NCBI GenBank assembly: GCA_934597175.1
Contig: CAKTQR010000002.1
Location: forward strand, 39,036 to 103,035
From: an uncultured Oscillospiraceae bacterium
GTDB taxonomy: Bacteria; Bacillota; Clostridia; Oscillospirales; Oscillospiraceae
Direction: 5' to 3'
DNA: 64,000 nucleotides
In this document: positions 1 through 7,507 of the stretch, one piece after another
Position numbering within the stretch: the stretch's first letter is position 1
Layout: each line of letters opens with the position of its first letter
The notes under the pieces: model-generated
Seen by the model: the letters and a program-made list of their open reading frames with translations, nothing else
Databases searched by the model: none
What the model was told of the DNA's origin: nothing
Translations under genes and position numbers: made by a program

Positions 1-998
1 AAAAGCAGCGTTGCTCTGTTATAATCAATGCCGTTTGTGCTGCGTCGGCCTGCATTGTAGGTCGCAGGCGCTACAAGAGCCTGAATTTCGGCGAGTATGG
101 GCCGTGAGCCTTCGATAACGCAGGTAACGCAAGTGCCAGGGGCGTTATCGGGTCTACCGGAAAGCAGTATCTCGGACGGATTTTGCAACTCTCTTAGCCC
201 TGTGTCAACCATTTCAAACACGCCGATCTCATTGGTTGAGCCAAAGCGGTTTTTGCCGGCTCTGAGTATTCTGAACGATGTGCTGCGCTCGCCTTCAAAG
301 TACAAAACGCAGTCGACCATGTGCTCAAGCACCTTAGGTCCTGCGATATTGCCCTCTTTGTTGATATGACCGACAACAAAGGTCGTGAAGCCCTTTTCCT
401 TGGTCATGCGCATGATGGACATCGTACATTCCCTGACCTGGCTGACGCTGCCGGGTGCGGAGCTTATCTCGGGGTCAAACATGGTCTGGATAGAGTCAAC
501 TATCATGATATCCGGCTCAAGCTCGTCGGCAGCCTCCAAAACCTCGGTAAGCCCAGTTTCGGCGAGGACATATATCTGTCCGTTATCAACACCGAGACGC
601 TGCGCACGCATCTTGAGCTGGCGCTCGCTTTCCTCGCCGGTGACATACAGTATCTTCTGCTCGCCCTCGACAAGACCGCAAAGCTGGAGCAGCAGAGTCG
701 ATTTGCCGATACCGGGAGCACCGCCGACCAAGACGAGCGAGCCTTTAACAGCTCCGCCGCCCAAAACTCTGTCAAGCTCCCCTATTCCGGTCGAAAAGCG
801 GAGCTCGGCCTCGGTATCAAGCTCCGAAATTAGTTTGGGAGCTTTTTTGGAAGTGGCTCTCTTGGGACTTCCCTTCCCTTTTGCGTCGAGCTTTACCTCG
901 ACCAAGCTGTCCCACGCACCGCAGGCGGTGCACCGACCGCTCCATTTAACTGTCTCGTTGCCACATTCCGAGCAGCAGAAAACTGTCTTTTGTCTCAT
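1..998 (-). CDS. radA: RadA/Sms DNA repair ATPase, C-terminus cut by window edge
   Basis: RadA helps branch migration of recombination intermediates during DNA repair. About 332 residues are present. An N-terminal C4 zinc finger has CxxC pairs at residues 9-12 and 23-26. A RecA-like ATPase domain carries the Walker A motif GAPGIGKST at about 93-101, and the RadA signature KNRFG lies near residue 250. The last visible part is the start of the Lon-like domain; the rest lies beyond base 1. ATG at 998 follows an AGGAGA ribosome site. The upstream cwlD stops 8 bp before this start, so the two are probably co-transcribed. Confidence 0.95.
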   Translation of the reverse strand, partial: MRQKTVFCCSECGNETVKWSGRCTACGAWDSLVEVKLDAKGKGSPKRATSKKAPKLISELDTEAELRFSTGIGELDRVLGGGAVKGSLVLVGGAPGIGKSTLLLQLCGLVEGEQKILYVTGEESERQLKMRAQRLGVDNGQIYVLAETGLTEVLEAADELEPDIMIVDSIQTMFDPEISSAPGSVSQVRECTMSIMRMTKEKGFTTFVVGHINKEGNIAGPKVLEHMVDCVLYFEGERSTSFRILRAGKNRFGSTNEIGVFEMVDTGLRELQNPSEILLSGRPDNAPGTCVTCVIEGSRPILAEIQALVAPATYNAGRRSTNGIDYNRATLL

Positions 999-1006
999 AT
1001 CTTCTC

Positions 1007-1723
1007 CTAGGCCGAAGCCATGTTATTTAAATACTGTATATATGATCCGGCTAAAATCGCCGCAATTTTAAGCTGATAATCATTAGACGCAAGCCTTTGC
1101 GCCTCCTGCGGATTGGACATAAAGCCGCACTCCACAAGAATTGTCGGGCATTTGACCGATGAGGTCAGCAACAGCTCTTTTGGCGCAGGTCGAGCAACAC
1201 GGCGGTTTGAGGTATCCAGCAGCATGACCAGATTATCCTGCGTGAGCAGTCCCAGTGTTTTGCTGTCGTCACTATCAGAATACATCACTTCTGCGCCGCT
1301 GACAACTGCGCTCGGGAACTTATTCTGATGAATACTGATAAAAACCGAATTTTCGATTGAATTTGCAAGCTCCGCCCGTTTAACGAGGTTATCGTGCTCG
1401 CTGTAATCCTTGTTTTCCGAGTTATCGGTGTCCGTTTCACGGGTCATGACGGTGTCAATGCCCATAAAATGCGCCAAAGCTTCGGTTTTGAGCGCAATGG
1501 CAAGGTTAATGTCACTTTCCTTGAGCCCGGTATCCGAGACAGCGCCGCCGTCGATGCCGCCGTGGCCGGCGTCAATAACGAGCGTTGAGCGACTGTTTTG
1601 ATTGATAACGGACTTGAGCCCGCCGTTTGAAACGATCAGCTTTACAAAAACGATGGCCGCTGTCAAGAGTACGATTATTAAAACGATTTTGATAAGTCTT
1701 TTAAAATCAATGGTCAAAAACAC
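1007..1723 (-). CDS. cwlD: CwlD-like N-acetylmuramoyl-L-alanine amidase
   Basis: A 238-residue Amidase_3 protein. In Bacillus CwlD, with PdaA, makes the muramic-lactam of spore cortex, which is needed for germination. One membrane segment or uncleaved signal spans about residues 10-30. The zinc-amidase motifs follow: DAGHGGIDGG (His about 54), a Glu about 69 in LKES, SIHQN and VECGFMSN. The length matches Bacillus CwlD. The start is GTG at 1723, preceded by GGGGTG acting as ribosome site. That site lies in the descending arm of the hairpin that follows the aminotransferase gene (see the promoter and terminator entries). Assignment to cwlD rather than another amidase rests on size and the sporulation-type promoter. 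Confidence 0.85.
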   Translation of the reverse strand: MFLTIDFKRLIKIVLIIVLLTAAIVFVKLIVSNGGLKSVINQNSRSTLVIDAGHGGIDGGAVSDTGLKESDINLAIALKTEALAHFMGIDTVMTRETDTDNSENKDYSEHDNLVKRAELANSIENSVFISIHQNKFPSAVVSGAEVMYSDSDDSKTLGLLTQDNLVMLLDTSNRRVARPAPKELLLTSSVKCPTILVECGFMSNPQEAQRLASNDYQLKIAAILAGSYIQYLNNMASA

Positions 1724-1725
1724 AA

Positions 1726-1762
1726 AATCACCCCATTAACAAGCTATGTCAATGGGGTGATT
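1726..1762 (-). terminator. Hairpin after the aminotransferase gene, overlapping the cwlD ribosome site
   Basis: Perfect 12-bp inverted repeat, arms 1726-1737 and 1751-1762, with a 13-nt loop. Read on the minus strand, the descending arm holds GGGGTG, the likely cwlD ribosome site, followed by TTTTGTGTTTTT. The cwlD GTG start codon lies inside this T-rich run. Confidence 0.75.
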
Positions 1763-1769
1763 ATTATAT
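1741..1769 (-). promoter_or_regulatory. Sigma-E-like promoter for cwlD inside the terminator hairpin
   Basis: Minus strand: -35 ATATAAT (1763-1769; core ATA plus WW), 14-bp spacer, -10 CATAGCTT (1741-1748; 6 of 8 to CATACAWT). The spacer is the ascending arm of the terminator and the -10 lies in its loop. The predicted start, near 1735, is at the beginning of the descending arm, so this RNA could not form the hairpin. Confidence 0.5.
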
Positions 1770-2956
1770 CATTCGCTGATGAATTTTTCAAGGCGGTCGA
1801 GGCCCTTTTCGATATTCTCCATGGATGCGGCGTACGACCAGCGGACAAAGTTCTTTGCACCGAAGCCCGAGCACGGGACGACAGCAACAAGAGCCTTTTC
1901 AAGCAGAGCTACGGCAAAATCATCGTCATTTTCAATGAGCTTACCGCCGAGGGTGCGGCCGATGAGCTGTTCAATGTTCATCATGACATAAAATGCGCCT
2001 TCGGGTTTAACGCAGCTCACGCCGGGGATGGAGTTGATGCGCTCAACGATGTAATCCCTGCGTTTCAAAAACTCCAGCCGCATGGATTCGACCGTGTCTT
2101 GCGGACCGGTGTAGGCTTCAAGTGCTGCCCACTGGCTGATAGTTGACGGCGCACCGGTCGAGTGGCTGAGGTAATTGGACATTATCTTAGCAAGCTGCTT
2201 GTTAGCTGCACAGTAGCCGACACGCCAGCCGGTCATTGCATAGGACTTTGACACACCGTTTATAAGCAGCGTGCGCTCTTTGACATCCTCGCCGAAGCTT
2301 GCAATGCTGGTAAACTCCAGTCCGTCATAAACGAGCTTGTAGTATATCTCGTCGGCGATAATATAAAGGTCATGCTTAACGCACACATCGACAAGTGCCT
2401 TGAGCTCGTCACGGCTGTACAGCATGCCGGTGGGGTTTGAGGGGTTGTTGAAAACGACGCACTTGGTCTTATCGGTGACTGCGGCTTCGAGCTGCTGAGC
2501 GGTGATCTTAAAATTCTGCTCCTCGTCTGCAGAGACAACAACGGGAACGCCGCCGGTCATTTTGATCATTTCGTAGTAGCTGACCCAATACGGTGCGGGC
2601 AGAATTATCTCGTCGCCGGGATTGGTAAGTGCCGACAGGGCAATAAACAGGCTGTGCTTTGCGCCGCTTGCAATGACTATCTGCGTGTAATCGTAGTCCA
2701 ACCCTTCGCTTTTGAGCTGCTCGGCGATCGCCTTGCGCAGAGGAATAATGCCTGCTGCCGGGGTATATTTTGTCTTGCCGGTTTTAATGGCATCGATGGC
2801 GGCAAGATTGATATTTTCGGGAGTTGGAAAATCAGGCTCGCCTGTGCCAAAACCGACAACATCGTATCCATCGGCTTTCATCTGTTTTGCCAAGCTGTCA
2901 ACAGCTAGGGTCGTTGACGCACGAACTGCTTCCGCAATTCTTGATACCGGTTTCAT
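1769..2956 (-). CDS. PLP-dependent aminotransferase, aspartate aminotransferase type (class I, subgroup Ib)
   Basis: About 395 residues of a fold-type I aminotransferase, probably moving the amino group of aspartate to 2-oxoglutarate in the cytoplasm. It has GTGEPDFPTP near the N-terminus, NNPSNPTG for cofactor binding, the PLP-lysine motif GVSKSYAMTGWR and a C-terminal arginine region (NFVRWSYA). The chosen ATG at 2956 has GGAG nine bases upstream. An in-frame TTG at 2971 overlaps that ribosome site and is unlikely. The gene has its own sigma-A promoter and its own terminator, so it is monocistronic. Substrate range cannot be read from sequence. Confidence 0.9.
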   Translation of the reverse strand: MKPVSRIAEAVRASTTLAVDSLAKQMKADGYDVVGFGTGEPDFPTPENINLAAIDAIKTGKTKYTPAAGIIPLRKAIAEQLKSEGLDYDYTQIVIASGAKHSLFIALSALTNPGDEIILPAPYWVSYYEMIKMTGGVPVVVSADEEQNFKITAQQLEAAVTDKTKCVVFNNPSNPTGMLYSRDELKALVDVCVKHDLYIIADEIYYKLVYDGLEFTSIASFGEDVKERTLLINGVSKSYAMTGWRVGYCAANKQLAKIMSNYLSHSTGAPSTISQWAALEAYTGPQDTVESMRLEFLKRRDYIVERINSIPGVSCVKPEGAFYVMMNIEQLIGRTLGGKLIENDDDFAVALLEKALVAVVPCSGFGAKNFVRWSYAASMENIEKGLDRLEKFISE

Positions 2957-2985
2957 AAATCTCATCTCCAAAAAATTTTGTCTTA

Positions 2986-3014
2986 ATTATATTATTATCC
3001 TTTAACCATTTCAA
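2986..3014 (-). promoter_or_regulatory. Sigma-A promoter for the aminotransferase gene
   Basis: Minus strand TTGAAA (3009-3014), 17-bp spacer, TATAAT (2986-2991). Confidence 0.8.
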
Positions 3015-3041
3015 CTATTAAAATAAATAAAAGTGCACGCA

Positions 3042-3069
3042 AAAAAACGGGAATTACTTCCCGTTTTTT
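3042..3069. terminator. Bidirectional rho-independent terminator after spoIVA
   Basis: Perfect 12-bp arms (3042-3053 and 3058-3069) around a 4-nt loop, flanked by A6/T6. It sits directly at the spoIVA stop codon. Confidence 0.93.
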
Positions 3070-4546
3070 ATAACAAAATACAAATCAGCGTTCCCCTTCC
3101 CTCGTTTACGATGCGCTGGAGGGTCTCCTGAAGCTTTGCTCTTGCATTTACCGGCAGATTGTTGAGTCTGTCGGCTATCCCCTCCTCGGCTATATCATAA
3201 AGCGGTCTGCCGAAAATGTTCGATTCCCAAAGCCTGCTCATGTCGCCCTCATAGCCCTGAAGCAGGAAGCTTATTATCTCCTCGGAGGCGTTGTCGCCAC
3301 CTATTGACGGTGTGACCTCGGTCTCTATGCCGGTTTTGAGCATGTGTATCGCCGGAGCCTTTGCCTTGAGCTTCACTGCGTATTTGCCGCCCTGCTTCAC
3401 TATCTGCGGCTCGTCAAGCTCAAGCTCGTCGGCAGACGGCATCACGACACCGTAGCCCTTTTCCCTGACATCGTCCAGCGCCGATTTTATATGCTCATAG
3501 TCGTGCTTTATAGCGCTCATCTCACGCAGAAGCTTTATAAGCTCGCCGTCGTCTTTTATCTCAAGCCCCGCCTCATCGCTGATAAGGCGATAATACAGCG
3601 CTCTCGGTATCTCAATGCTGACATTGATCGTTCCGCTGCCCATGTCGGAGTTTTTTACCTCAGCCGCTTCGACTATGTCCGACTCGTTAAGCGCACCGAG
3701 CATGGAATAGATATCATGGACGCAGCTTAAGTCCTTGGATGAAGCCGTAAGCTGCTGATACAGTTTCGCTTTAAGCTCGGCCTCGTTGTCAAGCGCCTCA
3801 AACCAGGACGGCAGCCAGATCGCAACCTCGGATATCGGGAACTGCCCAAGCACGGTACTCATTATATCGGCTAGATCACGCTCGGAAAGCTGCTGACAGT
3901 TGACACAGATGCATGGTACTCCGTACTTCTCGCTTAGCTCGCTTTGAAGTGTGACGGCTTCGTCGGATGCCGGGTTTTTGCTGTTGATGAGCACGGCAAA
4001 GGGCTTGCCGATCTGCTTAAGCTCGGTTACGACTCTTTCCTCGGGCTCAACATAGTCGGCTCTCGGAATATCGCATATGCTACCGTCGGTGGTTATGACC
4101 AAACCGATCGTCGAGTGCTCGTTTATGACCTTATAAGTACCCGATTCCGCCGCTTCGGTCATGCTTATCTCATGGTCATACCACGGCGTTGTGACCATTC
4201 GCTCGCTGCCATCCTCGAACTGACCGGCAGCGCCGTTTACCATGTAGCCCACGCAGTCAATGAGCCTGACCGAGAAATGCACATCCTCGCCAAGGCTTAT
4301 CTCCACAGCGTCCTCGGGGACAAATTTGGGCTCTGATGTCATGATAGTCTTCCCCGAGCCGCTTTGGGGCAGCTCATCCTTTGCCCGTTCTCTTGCATAA
4401 ACATCCTCGATGTTCGGAATGACAAGCAGCTCCATAAAGCGCTTTATGAAGGTCGATTTTCCCGTGCGCACAGGTCCGACTACTCCGAGCATGATCGAGC
4501 CGTTTGTCCGTCTGGATATATCCTTATAAATATCAAGGTTAGTCAT
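3068..4546 (-). CDS. spoIVA: SpoIVA, spore-coat basement ATPase
   Basis: SpoIVA polymerises with ATP hydrolysis on the forespore outer membrane and is the platform for spore-coat assembly. The 492-residue length equals that of Bacillus SpoIVA. The Walker A motif GPVRTGKST lies at about residues 24-32 after a short N-terminus. The C-terminal region that meets its membrane anchor and SipL in Clostridia is full length. The ATG follows GGAGG, but that ribosome site is part of the terminator hairpin of the upstream Nif3 gene. A sigma-E-like promoter is nested in the same hairpin. The gene is monocistronic, with its own terminator. Confidence 0.97.
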   Translation of the reverse strand: MTNLDIYKDISRRTNGSIMLGVVGPVRTGKSTFIKRFMELLVIPNIEDVYARERAKDELPQSGSGKTIMTSEPKFVPEDAVEISLGEDVHFSVRLIDCVGYMVNGAAGQFEDGSERMVTTPWYDHEISMTEAAESGTYKVINEHSTIGLVITTDGSICDIPRADYVEPEERVVTELKQIGKPFAVLINSKNPASDEAVTLQSELSEKYGVPCICVNCQQLSERDLADIMSTVLGQFPISEVAIWLPSWFEALDNEAELKAKLYQQLTASSKDLSCVHDIYSMLGALNESDIVEAAEVKNSDMGSGTINVSIEIPRALYYRLISDEAGLEIKDDGELIKLLREMSAIKHDYEHIKSALDDVREKGYGVVMPSADELELDEPQIVKQGGKYAVKLKAKAPAIHMLKTGIETEVTPSIGGDNASEEIISFLLQGYEGDMSRLWESNIFGRPLYDIAEEGIADRLNNLPVNARAKLQETLQRIVNEGRGTLICILL

Positions 4547-4599
4547 AAAAAAGCCTCCGCAGTTTTTCTCGTTTGTACGAGTCTATGAACTGCGAAGGC
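4547..4599 (-). terminator. Terminator of the trmK-nif3 unit, containing the spoIVA ribosome site
   Basis: Outer arms 4553-4564 and 4588-4599 pair over 12 bp with one G-U. Inner arms 4568-4572 and 4577-4581 add 5 bp, closing a 4-nt loop at 4573-4576. On the minus strand the descending arm ends GGAGGC, followed by TTTTTT and then directly the spoIVA ATG at 4546. The hairpin has all the marks of an intrinsic terminator and would also hide the GGAGG ribosome site. Confidence 0.85.
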
Positions 4600-4608
4600 G
4601 TATTATTC
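4580..4608 (-). promoter_or_regulatory. Sigma-E promoter for spoIVA, nested in the terminator
   Basis: Minus strand: -35 GAATAAT (4602-4608, full match to KMATAWW), exactly 14 bp, -10 CATAGACT (4580-4587, 7 of 8 to CATACAWT). The expected start at about 4572-4574 is in or beside the hairpin loop, so the sigma-E transcript lacks the ascending arm and leaves GGAGG free. spoIVA is sigma-E dependent in studied spore formers. Confidence 0.8.
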
Positions 4609-4612
4609 TCTT

Positions 4613-5410
4613 TTAATAAAACTGCGCCGTTTGGCAATGGACAGTGGATATCGAAAAGTCAACATCGCTAAACTTGGCAGTGAGTTTTTCGTGCAACACG
4701 GGAATGACGACATTTTCGGTGCAGAAATGGTCGGCGTCGATAAGGTTTATGCCGAGCTCCTTTGCGTCGAGAAAACCGTTGTACTTGATGTCGGCCGTGA
4801 CATATGTATCGCAGCCGAGGTCATTGGCAAGTGCGATGCAGTCACCGCCTGAGCCACCCATGACGGCAAGCTTTTTGACCGGCCTTCCGGCGTCATGATA
4901 ACGCAGACCGTTTACATGGAGCGTCTCCTTGCAAATTTGCAGAAAGCTTTGAAGTTCAATGCTTTCAGGCAGCTCACCGATGCGTCCGCAGCCAACGGGA
5001 GCGCCGCCTGCATCCTCCGTGCCGCAGGGCTCGAGAAAACCGCTTACGCAGCCTCCCAGAGCACTCATGAGCGCATCATTGATGCCGCCCTGTGCTATAT
5101 CGAGATTTGTGTGCATACAAATTGCGGAAATGTCGTTTTTAATAAGCTTTATTATCTTCCTGCCGACAAGATCCTCGGCGACAACGCTTTTAAGCTCGTG
5201 GAATATCACCGGGTGATGCGACATGATAAGGTCAGCTCCCATCGACATCGCTTCGTCTATGACCTCGTCGGTTATATCAAGAGCAAGCAGACATTTTTTC
5301 ACCGACGCATCGGCGCTGCCTGCAAGTATCCCGACATTGTCAAAGCTCATTTTGAGTCCGACAGGGGCAAGCGTATTCAAATAATCAAAGATATCCTTAA
5401 CGGTTTTCAT
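4613..5410 (-). CDS. Nif3-like dinuclear metal centre protein
   Basis: 265-residue member of the Nif3/YqfO (GTP cyclohydrolase I type 2/NIF3) family. Hexameric members hold two metals per subunit; the cellular role is still unsettled. Metal-ligand motifs are visible: MSHHPVIFH near residue 65, the N-terminal SFDNVG region and the C-terminal DADHFCTE. It lacks the roughly 100-residue middle insertion of Bacillus YqfO, so it is the short form. It overlaps the end of trmK by 14 bp, a pairing common in Firmicutes, and the unit ends at the terminator just before spoIVA. Confidence 0.9.
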   Translation of the reverse strand: MKTVKDIFDYLNTLAPVGLKMSFDNVGILAGSADASVKKCLLALDITDEVIDEAMSMGADLIMSHHPVIFHELKSVVAEDLVGRKIIKLIKNDISAICMHTNLDIAQGGINDALMSALGGCVSGFLEPCGTEDAGGAPVGCGRIGELPESIELQSFLQICKETLHVNGLRYHDAGRPVKKLAVMGGSGGDCIALANDLGCDTYVTADIKYNGFLDAKELGINLIDADHFCTENVVIPVLHEKLTAKFSDVDFSISTVHCQTAQFY

Positions 5411-6092
5411 TTTTCCACTCCCGCATCGTTTTGAGCTCGCTTAAAATGTTTTCAACAATGGCGAGCCAAGGCAGCAACTCTTCCCTGTCGGTGGTTTTTA
5501 AGCCCTCAACGGCCGACGAAAAGCGCTTTATGTGCTTTGAAAGCAGCTCGTCGAAATATGGGCTGTTTTTAATTAGCTCATATCTGCCTATAAAAAGCTC
5601 CGAGTCCATGTATCGGCAGTCTCTGCCCGGGACAGCGCATATGATCTGATATATCGTGCTGTTTTCCTCGACCTGCGCTTCGTTTTTAATGACAAAGTCG
5701 TTATTCACAAGCCAATACCGCAGTATCTCGGGCTTTGTGACCGGTTGGAGAATAAGCTTCATATCCACCCGAGCGCACCACTCTGCCCTGTCGAGAATTC
5801 CGGTTATCGTGTCGCCGCCCATACCGGCGACGATGATGGTGTCGACCGAATCCGGCTTGCAGCCGTCCAGCCCGTCGCATAAAACGAGCTCGACGGCATC
5901 CTCGCAGTCGGCCTCCGCAAGGCTTTGCTTTGCCTTTTGCAACGGTCCTTCGTTTATATCGGTCGCAATAATATTGCCCTTATATCCCCTTTTGACGAGC
6001 ATCACGGGCAAATAACCGTGGTCAGTGCCGACATCGGCAACACCGATACCGTCCTCAACAAAGGAGGCTATCAATTCAAGTCTGTTACTCAT
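5397..6092 (-). CDS. trmK: TrmK, tRNA (adenine(22)-N1)-methyltransferase
   Basis: 231 residues of a class I SAM-dependent methyltransferase that methylates A22 in the tRNA D-loop. Motif I reads ADVGTDHGYLP near residues 18-28 and the acidic end of strand beta-2 is IATDINEGP. A catalytic-type loop, VAGMGGDTI, and the C-terminal helical region typical of TrmK follow. ATG at 6092 has GGAG upstream. Transcription starts after the terminator of the DUF1858 gene; no clear promoter was found in the 50-bp gap. Confidence 0.92.
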   Translation of the reverse strand: MSNRLELIASFVEDGIGVADVGTDHGYLPVMLVKRGYKGNIIATDINEGPLQKAKQSLAEADCEDAVELVLCDGLDGCKPDSVDTIIVAGMGGDTITGILDRAEWCARVDMKLILQPVTKPEILRYWLVNNDFVIKNEAQVEENSTIYQIICAVPGRDCRYMDSELFIGRYELIKNSPYFDELLSKHIKRFSSAVEGLKTTDREELLPWLAIVENILSELKTMREWKNENR

Positions 6093-6109
6093 ATATCTCC
6101 ATATAAAGC

Positions 6110-6134
6110 AAAAAGCCGGTATATCCGGCTTTTT
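6110..6134 (-). terminator. Terminator after the DUF1858 gene
   Basis: Perfect 10-bp arms (6110-6119, 6125-6134) with a 5-nt loop; the minus strand continues CTTTTTGC. Confidence 0.85.
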
Positions 6135-6144
6135 AGCTTAAAAA

Positions 6145-6363
6145 TCAGAGCGCCATGAGGTAGGCTTTGAGCTCGACCAAAAATTCGTCGGGGTCAACGC
6201 CGTGTGCCGCACAAGCCTGCTCAAGAGATTCAGCGGTTGCAAGAGCGCAGCCGAGGCAGTGCATACCAAGCTCCTGGAACTTGGGCATTGCTTCGGGGAA
6301 ATCTTCAAGGATGTCGGAGATCATGCTCTCTCTGCTGAGATCCATAATTTTTAACATTTCCAT
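6145..6363 (-). CDS. DUF1858-type small protein (hybrid-cluster-protein-associated family)
   Basis: 72 residues. The pattern Ile/Leu-rich start, then ILEDFPEAMPKFQELGMHCLGCALATAESLE in three short pieces, matches the DUF1858 domain, often annotated as hybrid cluster protein-associated redox disulfide domain. It has a CxxC pair (CLGC) that could be redox active or bind metal; that role is inference. ATG at 6363 has AGGAG eight bases upstream; an upstream in-frame TTG overlaps that site. It lies between two terminators, so it is probably monocistronic. Confidence 0.8.
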   Translation of the reverse strand: MEMLKIMDLSRESMISDILEDFPEAMPKFQELGMHCLGCALATAESLEQACAAHGVDPDEFLVELKAYLMAL

Positions 6364-6399
6364 AGTCAAGTCTCCTATCTTTTAGATTAAATAAAGAAA

Positions 6400-6420
6400 G
6401 GGACGCCGCGAAGACGCCCC
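6400..6420 (-). terminator. Probable terminator after the zinc-ribbon gene
   Basis: Minus-strand GGGGCG pairs with CGTCCC (one G-U) around a 9-nt loop, followed by TTTCTTTATTT. Confidence 0.55.
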
Positions 6421-6444
6421 ACTCTATTCCTGTAGGTTTGATCC

Positions 6445-6723
6445 TCAGGCCTCTTCCTTCATCTTTGCAAAGCACTCGCTGCAGTAGACGGGACGGTCGG
6501 ACTTGGGCTCAAAGGGAACCTTTGCCTCGCCGCCGCATGCTGCGCAAACTGCGGTGAAGAACTCACGGGGACCACGAGCTGCGTTCTTGCGAGCGTCACG
6601 GCAAGCCTTGCAGCGCTGGGGCTCGTTCTGGAAGCCACGCTCTGCATAGAATTCCTGCTCACCTGCGGAGAACACGAACTCCTGACCACATTCTTTGCAA
6701 ACTAAGGTCTTGTCTTCGTACAT
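6445..6723 (-). CDS. Small protein with two zinc-ribbon (CxxC) modules
   Basis: 92 residues with four CxxC motifs: CKEC (9-12) and CKAC (about 38-41) form the first ribbon, CAAC and CSEC the second. Basic and acidic linkers lie between them. It resembles short zinc-ribbon proteins common in Clostridia (CxxC-20-CxxC type); no specific function is known. Binding of RNA, DNA or a partner protein is possible but not shown. ATG is preceded by GAGAGGA. It follows the sigma-H-type gene by 47 bp, with only a weak GC-stem and T-run between, so partial co-transcription with the sigma factor is possible. Confidence 0.8.
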   Translation of the reverse strand: MYEDKTLVCKECGQEFVFSAGEQEFYAERGFQNEPQRCKACRDARKNAARGPREFFTAVCAACGGEAKVPFEPKSDRPVYCSECFAKMKEEA

Positions 6724-6770
6724 TTTAAATCCTCTCTTTTGAAAAACTCGCCTGTCGGCTTTTATATGCG

Positions 6771-7400
6771 TCAGCTTCCGCTGATATCGCCTGATTTGAA
6801 ATTCTGCGCCAGTTTGCGCCTTATCCGCTGAATCGCATTATCGACCGCTTTTTCGTCCTTGCCGCTTATCTGGGCGATCTCCTTGTAGCTCAGACCGTTC
6901 AGATAGTTCTGAAGGACACACTTTTCAAATTTCGATAACTTTTCCAGAACGGATAAGAAAAACTCGTCTTTTTTTCTCTTGTTCTCTCTGGCCAGAACCT
7001 GCTCTTCAGGTGATGTCTGAAACAATTCGGCATATGCCAATGATGGGGTCTGGGATTCATCCGAGAGTAAAGTGTCGAGCGAGACGCCTGCGTTCAAGGG
7101 AGTGTGCTTGTTGCTCGACGCCGATTTAACTGCTGTTAAGAGCCTGTTTTTTATGCAATGCTCCGCAAAGGTCTTGAAGCTTGTCTTTTGCTCGGCGTTA
7201 TACTGCCTTACGGCCGATATCAGCCCGAACATACCCTCCTGGATAAGATCCTCGCTGTCCCCTCCCGTGAGAAACAAGGGTCTTGCGCACATGCGCACAA
7301 GCCTCATATATCTCTCTACAAGAGCTTCCTCGGCCAGGCTGTCGCCTTTTACGGCAAGCCTCTGTAAGTCATTATCATCAATTTTGGAGTAATTAAACAT
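6771..7400 (-). CDS. sigH: RNA polymerase sigma factor, SigH (Spo0H) type
   Basis: 209 residues, close to Bacillus sigma-H (218), which drives the switch to sporulation. Region 2 contains EDLIQEGMFGL and the -10-binding helices; region 4 is a helix-turn-helix (LSYKEIAQISGKDEKAVDNAIQRIRRK). The region between is short, with no sigma region 3, as in SigH. A near-perfect sigma-A promoter lies 35-60 bp upstream. No good ribosome site precedes the ATG, so translation may be weak or regulated. An alternative is a general sigma-70-family factor, but length and motifs favour SigH. Confidence 0.85.
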   Translation of the reverse strand: MFNYSKIDDNDLQRLAVKGDSLAEEALVERYMRLVRMCARPLFLTGGDSEDLIQEGMFGLISAVRQYNAEQKTSFKTFAEHCIKNRLLTAVKSASSNKHTPLNAGVSLDTLLSDESQTPSLAYAELFQTSPEEQVLARENKRKKDEFFLSVLEKLSKFEKCVLQNYLNGLSYKEIAQISGKDEKAVDNAIQRIRRKLAQNFKSGDISGS

Positions 7401-7432
7401 ATAAAACAGCTAATTTCTAATTTATCTATTAT

Positions 7433-7460
7433 ATTATATTACAAAGTTATTAATTGTCAA
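7433..7460 (-). promoter_or_regulatory. Consensus sigma-A promoter for sigH
   Basis: Minus strand TTGACA (7455-7460), 16-bp spacer, TATAAT (7433-7438), with a second overlapping TATAAT downstream. The surroundings are very AT-rich. Confidence 0.88.
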
Positions 7461-7507
7461 TAGAAAATTAACCGTAAATGCGCAAAAAATTCAGTGTTTT
7501 CAACAAT

